Assembly: GCF_003477705.1 (NCBI RefSeq)
Contig: NZ_QUDV01000003.1
Coordinates: forward strand, 1 to 64,000
Length of the DNA stretch: 64,000 nucleotides
DNA from: Dorea sp. AF36-15AT
GTDB lineage: Bacteria > Bacillota > Clostridia > Lachnospirales > Lachnospiraceae
Direction of reading: 5' to 3'
Shown here: positions 60,069-64,000 of the stretch, one piece after another
Layout: every line of letters begins with the position of its first letter
Position numbering within the stretch: the stretch's first letter is position 1
Program-made: the position numbers and the translations under genes
The notes under the pieces: generated by a model
What the model saw: the letters and a program-made list of their open reading frames with translations, nothing else
The model's database searches: none
What the model was told of the DNA's origin: nothing

Positions 60069-61136
60069 ATGATGCAGTCTAAAAGATTTCGAGCACTGGC
60101 AATGGTGGGAGCACTGACTATGGCAGTGTGTACCGGTACAACAGCAATGGCAGAGGAAGCAGCTCCGATGGGAAATTCACCGGAGATTCAGAAGATATTC
60201 CAGATGTCAGAAGGAATGGATGTGCCATCTGTTTCTTTTAAATTCACATTAGAGAAAGTAACGGCGGATGCACCAACGGCTCAGGTGTCACCGATTAATT
60301 ATAACAGCAACACAGATAAAGGTAATCTGACCAATGGAGTCTATCTGATGCGGAAAAATCAGCAGATCAATTTTGGGGAATTTCCCCATGCAGGAAAATA
60401 CACTTATAAGGTGACAGAGGTTAATGAGAGTGTGACAAATACGAATATAACCTATGATCAGAACACTTATTATATGGATGTGTATGTAGAGAATACCGAG
60501 AATGGACTTCAGATTGCCAATACTGTGGCAAGAGATGGAGAGAATAAAACACCGGCTTTAAGTTTCCTGAACACGTATCGCAGACAGGATGCATCGCTGA
60601 CGGTAACAAAGCATACGAGCGGTTCCGGTGACCATGATCTGGCTGATAAGACGAAGGACTTTGATTTTACAATTACCATGTACCGGGCAGCAACAGATGA
60701 CAATACATCTTATACCGGTAAGATTGGCAATGAGACTGTTACACTGAACTTTGGAACCGGAACAACTGCAACAGCATCATTTAAACTGCATGATGGCGAG
60801 AACCTTGTGTTTACAGGACTGGCAGCAGGTACACGTTACAAAGTGGTAGAAACAGGGGCAGCAGATGATTATACACCTGACGTAAAAGTTGTGGAAAATG
60901 GAACTGCGACAGTAAATAAAACAGCATCTTCTGAACCAGAGTCGCTTGCTACAGCAGATGGAAATGCAACCAATCTGATCGGTGAAAAAGAGAATACTGT
61001 TGATTTTACCAATACCTATAAAAATGTGCCAATCACAGGTGTGATCATGAACCATATGATGGCTATCGTATTGATTTTGGCAGCAGTGAGTGCTATGGCA
61101 GTTCTGTTCCTTACAAAACGCAGACAGATGCGGTAG
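60069..61136 (+). CDS. Major pilin, FctA/Spy0128-like, with isopeptide domains
   Basis: Encodes 355 residues after GAGGAGGAGAAG. A signal peptide (1-28) precedes an N-terminal FctA-type domain (about 35-165; FKFTLEKV, with GKYTYKVTEV as E-box) and a Cna-B/FctA-like second domain (about 175-315; SLTVTKHTSG, TRYKVVETG). Both have the Lys and Glu arrangement for internal isopeptide bonds. The sorting motif is VPITG (about 320), followed by a helix and KRRQMR. The strong ribosome site and position suggest it is the most abundant shaft subunit. Confidence 0.87.
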   Translation: MMQSKRFRALAMVGALTMAVCTGTTAMAEEAAPMGNSPEIQKIFQMSEGMDVPSVSFKFTLEKVTADAPTAQVSPINYNSNTDKGNLTNGVYLMRKNQQINFGEFPHAGKYTYKVTEVNESVTNTNITYDQNTYYMDVYVENTENGLQIANTVARDGENKTPALSFLNTYRRQDASLTVTKHTSGSGDHDLADKTKDFDFTITMYRAATDDNTSYTGKIGNETVTLNFGTGTTATASFKLHDGENLVFTGLAAGTRYKVVETGAADDYTPDVKVVENGTATVNKTASSEPESLATADGNATNLIGEKENTVDFTNTYKNVPITGVIMNHMMAIVLILAAVSAMAVLFLTKRRQMR

Positions 61137-61189
61137 CAATCGATACGATAGAAAGCTGATGTGACAGGGGGCAGAAATACGGCCAGGAG

Positions 61190-61933
61190 ATGGATACGAT
61201 GAAGAGAAGTGTTATCAGGGTATTGGATGAACTGGTGAATCTGATTGTGCTGGTGATTGTTCTGATCCTGGGAGGGTACGGCATGTACACTTTATGGGAT
61301 GACAGGCAGATATATCAGAGTGCAGATATGGAAAATTATGAGACCTGGCGACCGGAAGAGGATGATGATCTTTCGTTCCGGGAACTGCAGGCAATCAATC
61401 CGGAAGTGATCGGATGGCTTACGGTATATGGAACGAAGATTGATTATCCATTTGCACAGGCAAACAATAACACCAAATACGTGAATACGGATATTACCGG
61501 AGAATTCGCTCTGTCAGGAAGTCTGTTCCTGGATTGCCGGAATGCAGCAGATTTTACTGATCTGAATCATGTGATCTATGGTCATCATATGGAAAAAAAG
61601 GCCATGCTTGGTGAGCTGGAGTGTTTTGCAGAACGACCATTTTTTGAAGAACATCGGTATGGCAGGCTGTATTATAATGGTCGGGATCATGGACTGGAAT
61701 TTATCGCATTTCTGGAAACAGACGCATACGATGATATGATCTACAACGTGACACTGACAGAAGATGAGCAGGAGAAATATCTGTCCTGTCTGCGTGAAAA
61801 AGCAATGTATTATCGGGAAACGGAACTGTCTGCGAAGGAACATTTTCTGACCCTGTCGACCTGTGATTCTGGCAGGACAAATGGAAGGTATGTACTGGTT
61901 GGGAGAATCATAAAAAAGGAAGTGGAAACGTGA
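61190..61933 (+). CDS. Class B sortase (pilin polymerase)
   Basis: Encodes 247 residues; ribosome site GGCCAGGAGATGG. One N-terminal membrane helix (about 12-35). Catalytic residues: His132 or His133 in YGHHMEK, Cys225 in LSTCDSG and Arg233 in TNGRYVLVG. The 80-residue stretch after the helix is typical for class B. In FCT-3/4 type islands the pilin polymerase is also a class B-like sortase (SrtB/SrtC2), located between FctA and FctB as here. Its GTG-started neighbour overlaps the stop by four bases. Confidence 0.92.
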   Translation: MDTMKRSVIRVLDELVNLIVLVIVLILGGYGMYTLWDDRQIYQSADMENYETWRPEEDDDLSFRELQAINPEVIGWLTVYGTKIDYPFAQANNNTKYVNTDITGEFALSGSLFLDCRNAADFTDLNHVIYGHHMEKKAMLGELECFAERPFFEEHRYGRLYYNGRDHGLEFIAFLETDAYDDMIYNVTLTEDEQEKYLSCLREKAMYYRETELSAKEHFLTLSTCDSGRTNGRYVLVGRIIKKEVET

Positions 61934-62532
61934 AAATAGAAATAAAAAAGTTAATATTATGTGCCGCCGTCAGCTTGATTCTGCTTCCGGCAGAAGAAGT
62001 ACTGGGAGCGGAACAGATGGTATCTGTCATGATTCCTGTTGTGCAGCAATTTGAGACCAGGAATAAGCTGCCAGATAAGATGAATCAGACATTCCGGTAT
62101 GAATTGCTCCGGGAAGAACAGGATGCCCCGATGCCGGATGAAAGTGACGGAGACCGGTATGTATTTGACATGAAAGGAAGCGAAAAAAACGAGGTCGGAC
62201 CGATCACATATACGCGTGCTGGAATATGGCATTATACGCTGAAACAGTCTGTTCAGAAGGAAGAAAAGGGTTATGATTATGATAAACAGACCTATGAAAT
62301 CTCAGTGTATGTAGAGAATCTGACAGACGGCGGTCTGGGGGTACAGATGATCGTGGTCAATAAAGAGGGTAATAAAGTGGACGAGATACGGTTCAAAAGC
62401 GGTTATACCGGAGAGAAGACAGGAAACGTAGCGCGGACAGGAGACGTGTCAGATATCGGTTTGTGGATTATATTGCTGGCAGTGTCCGGTGTGGTTGCTG
62501 GAAAAGCAGTGCATAAGAAACGACCGGCTTGA
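61930..62532 (+). CDS. Minor or basal pilin, FctA/FctB-like
   Basis: Encodes 200 residues; a GTG start overlaps the sortase stop (GTGA). A signal peptide (1-26) is followed by one FctA-type domain (YELLREEQDAPMP, GIWHYTLKQSV as E-box region, YEISVYVENL). The C terminus has VARTGD (about 168), a membrane helix and KKRPA as a variant sorting signal. Its small size and last position match FctB, the subunit that anchors the pilus to the wall. Confidence 0.82.
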   Translation: MKIEIKKLILCAAVSLILLPAEEVLGAEQMVSVMIPVVQQFETRNKLPDKMNQTFRYELLREEQDAPMPDESDGDRYVFDMKGSEKNEVGPITYTRAGIWHYTLKQSVQKEEKGYDYDKQTYEISVYVENLTDGGLGVQMIVVNKEGNKVDEIRFKSGYTGEKTGNVARTGDVSDIGLWIILLAVSGVVAGKAVHKKRPA

Positions 62533-62602
62533 TAAGCCGATCGGAGAAGAAGAAAAAATCTATATAAGAGATGTCAAAGCATCTTAGCTTTTAGGCGAAG
62601 TC

Positions 62603-62650
62603 CGGCGGTTGTGTGAAGCGATTCTACACAACCGCCGTCTTCTATCATTA
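62603..62650 (+). terminator. Strong hairpin after the pilus island
   Basis: CGGCGGTTGTGT and ACACAACCGCCG form 12 pairs, followed by TCTTCTATCATT. The T content is modest, so termination may be partial; a second small hairpin (AGATG/CATCT) precedes it near 62567. Confidence 0.6.
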
Positions 62651-62678
62651 GGTGTTTGGTTTTCCTGTTGATGATTAT

Positions 62679-62755
62679 AGTATATCGAAGGAATGTGACC
62701 AAAATATGTAAGATCTGGAAAATAAGTGTGAAGTTCCTTAAGAAACTGTTAGGAA
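62679..62755 (-). promoter_or_regulatory. Fourth promoter of the small RNA family type
   Basis: On the minus strand: TATACTATAA (-10 at 62679-62684), GTCACAT at 62693-62699 and a CTTAAG box at 62737. Distances from the -10 are 14 and 58 bases, the same as at the two intact small RNA promoters 40 kb away. A transcript would run toward the pilus genes in antisense and could end at the T-run near 62546. No CTTTACTCTCATTCC segment is present, so the RNA product would differ. Confidence 0.5.
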
Positions 62756-62904
62756 AATATGTAGAATTTAATTAGAGTGCACTCTGTTTTGTGGAAAAAA
62801 TGTCATACCCGTTAAATAAACTACTTATATAGATACTATTCTTTTTTACAGGATCTTTTGATAAAATATGTGTAATTACGTATATCAGAGAGGAGCTGGT
62901 CTTA

Positions 62905-64000
62905 ATGAGCAGACTGGAACTTAGGACTCCGAATCGTACACACATTGTAATGGAAGAACTGTACAAGGATTTGGAACGGAGAATAGAATCAAGCCCGCCG
63001 GGATTATGTCCGGTAGATATGTCCAGAGCATTTCTGGAGCTGTGTCATGCACAGACCTGTGGCAAATGTGTACCATGCCGTATTGGTCTTGGACAGCTGA
63101 ACCATTTTATCAAGGATGTACTGGATGGAAATGCTACGATGGAGACGCTGGATACTATGGAGGCAACGGCCCTTTCTATTATGGAATCAGCGGACTGTGC
63201 TATCGGATATGAAGCAGCACATATGGTGTACAAAGGACTGGTGGGATACAGGGATGACTATATCGAGCACATCCGCCACGGAAGATGTACCTGTACTTAT
63301 AGCCAGCCGGTACCTTGTGTGGCACTCTGCCCGGCGCATGTAGATATACCGGGATATATTGCATTAGTGGGAGAAGGACGGTATGCAGATGCAGTTCGTC
63401 TGATCCGTAAGGACAATCCATTCCCAACGACATGTGGATTTATCTGTGAGCATCCATGTGAGTTACGGTGCCGGAGAAATATGGTGGACGATTCGGTCAA
63501 TATCAGAGGACTGAAGCGTGTTGCTGCTGATTTCGCAGGAGAAGTGAAACCGCCGAAATGTGCGCCGTCAACAGGTAAGAAAATCGCGGTACTTGGTGGA
63601 GGTCCGGGAGGATTAAGTGCAGCTTATTATCTGCAACTGATGGGACACCAGACTACTGTATACGAGATGCTGCCGAAGCTTGGCGGTATGCTGCGTTATG
63701 GTATTCCGAATTACCGTCTGCCGAAGGAACGTCTGGAGGACGATGTGAATGCGATCCTGAAGACAGGTGTACAGGTAGAATATGGTAAGAAGATTGGTCA
63801 GGACATCACTATTCAGGACCTGCGTGAGCAGTATGATGCGGTGTTGATTACGATTGGCGCAAGTACAGATAAGAAGCTTGGACTGGAAGGTGAGGACTCC
63901 GAAGGCGTAATGTCAGCTGTACAGTTCTTGAGAAATATCGGGAAAAATATCATTACGGATCTGACTGGTAAGGAAGTAGCAGTGATTGGCGGCGGTAACG
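62905..64000 (+). CDS. FAD/NAD(P) oxidoreductase with NuoF-like Fe-S domain (partial, runs off the window)
   Basis: The ATG at 62905 follows AGAGGAGCTGG, and 365 codons are open to the window end. Residues 35-75 carry CHAQTCGKCVPCRIG, the [4Fe-4S] motif of the NuoF C-terminal domain. The dihydropyrimidine-dehydrogenase-type Fe-S domain follows (PCVALCPAHV, CGFICEHPCELRC; 138-190). Then the FAD fold (AVLGGGPGGLSAAYY, about 228) and the start of the NAD(P) fold (AVIGGGN, about 359). It is a paralogue of the core of the 972-residue protein 8 kb upstream. In related bacteria such proteins often sit beside [FeFe]-hydrogenase or formate dehydrogenase genes, which may lie beyond the end. Confidence 0.85.
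   Translation, partial: MSRLELRTPNRTHIVMEELYKDLERRIESSPPGLCPVDMSRAFLELCHAQTCGKCVPCRIGLGQLNHFIKDVLDGNATMETLDTMEATALSIMESADCAIGYEAAHMVYKGLVGYRDDYIEHIRHGRCTCTYSQPVPCVALCPAHVDIPGYIALVGEGRYADAVRLIRKDNPFPTTCGFICEHPCELRCRRNMVDDSVNIRGLKRVAADFAGEVKPPKCAPSTGKKIAVLGGGPGGLSAAYYLQLMGHQTTVYEMLPKLGGMLRYGIPNYRLPKERLEDDVNAILKTGVQVEYGKKIGQDITIQDLREQYDAVLITIGASTDKKLGLEGEDSEGVMSAVQFLRNIGKNIITDLTGKEVAVIGGGN

Overview
The window looks like the chromosome of an anaerobic gut Firmicute of the Lachnospiraceae type. The pointers are moderate GC, strong AGGAGG-type ribosome sites, spmA/spmB, a T-box before metG, HydE, 2-hydroxyacyl-CoA-dehydratase-type enzymes and sortase-B pili. No rRNA gene, complete tRNA gene or CRISPR array is present, so genus cannot be fixed.

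Layout. 1-6.7 kb is the right end of a prophage: tail-fibre, XkdX, holin and endolysin genes, then a promoter-driven set of small accessory genes, ending at a 3' tRNA-Lys fragment that marks the attachment site. 6.8-18.5 kb is housekeeping: an OatA-like acyltransferase, an AI-2E family permease, TetR, ftsH-spmA-spmB, two HD-domain proteins, DUF2804, acylphosphatase and a SulP transporter. 18.5-22.2 kb holds three copies of a structured element that reads as a minus-strand small RNA family, around a Uma2-like gene, a HAD phosphatase and an MFS transporter. 22.4-34 kb carries a lone hydE, a 42-codon gene, a DUF885 peptidase, an AgcS symporter, T-box/metG/tatD/ksgA, citrate synthase and a lipase-like hydrolase. 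34-43.4 kb is mostly minus strand: an aldolase-like protein with altered metal ligands opposite a DeoR regulator, then a probable catabolic set (EamA, amidohydrolase, NhaC antiporter, ProC, M20 deacylase, thiazoline-carboxylate hydrolase), with a MITE-like insertion. 43.5-46.6 kb has phosphoglucomutase and a lipoprotein.

The most unusual locus is 46.8-57.0 kb. A FadR-type regulator diverges from an operon of nine genes: a CooC-type nickel ATPase with its CXC motif, two 2-hydroxyacyl-CoA-dehydratase-family subunits, their ATP-dependent activase, a 59-residue membrane peptide, a free-standing protein resembling the middle domain of acetyl-CoA synthase, a 972-residue iron-sulfur/flavin oxidoreductase, HypA and HypB. 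Nickel-handling proteins normally serve hydrogenase or CODH/ACS, yet neither is encoded here. I infer a nickel-linked, ATP-driven low-potential redox system whose substrate is unknown.

57.2-62.5 kb is a pilus island whose gene order (VWA tip adhesin, signal-peptidase-like protein, major pilin, class B sortase, small pilin) matches streptococcal FCT islands; the peptidase-like protein has Arg in place of the catalytic Lys. The window ends inside a second flavin oxidoreductase with a NuoF-like iron-sulfur domain.
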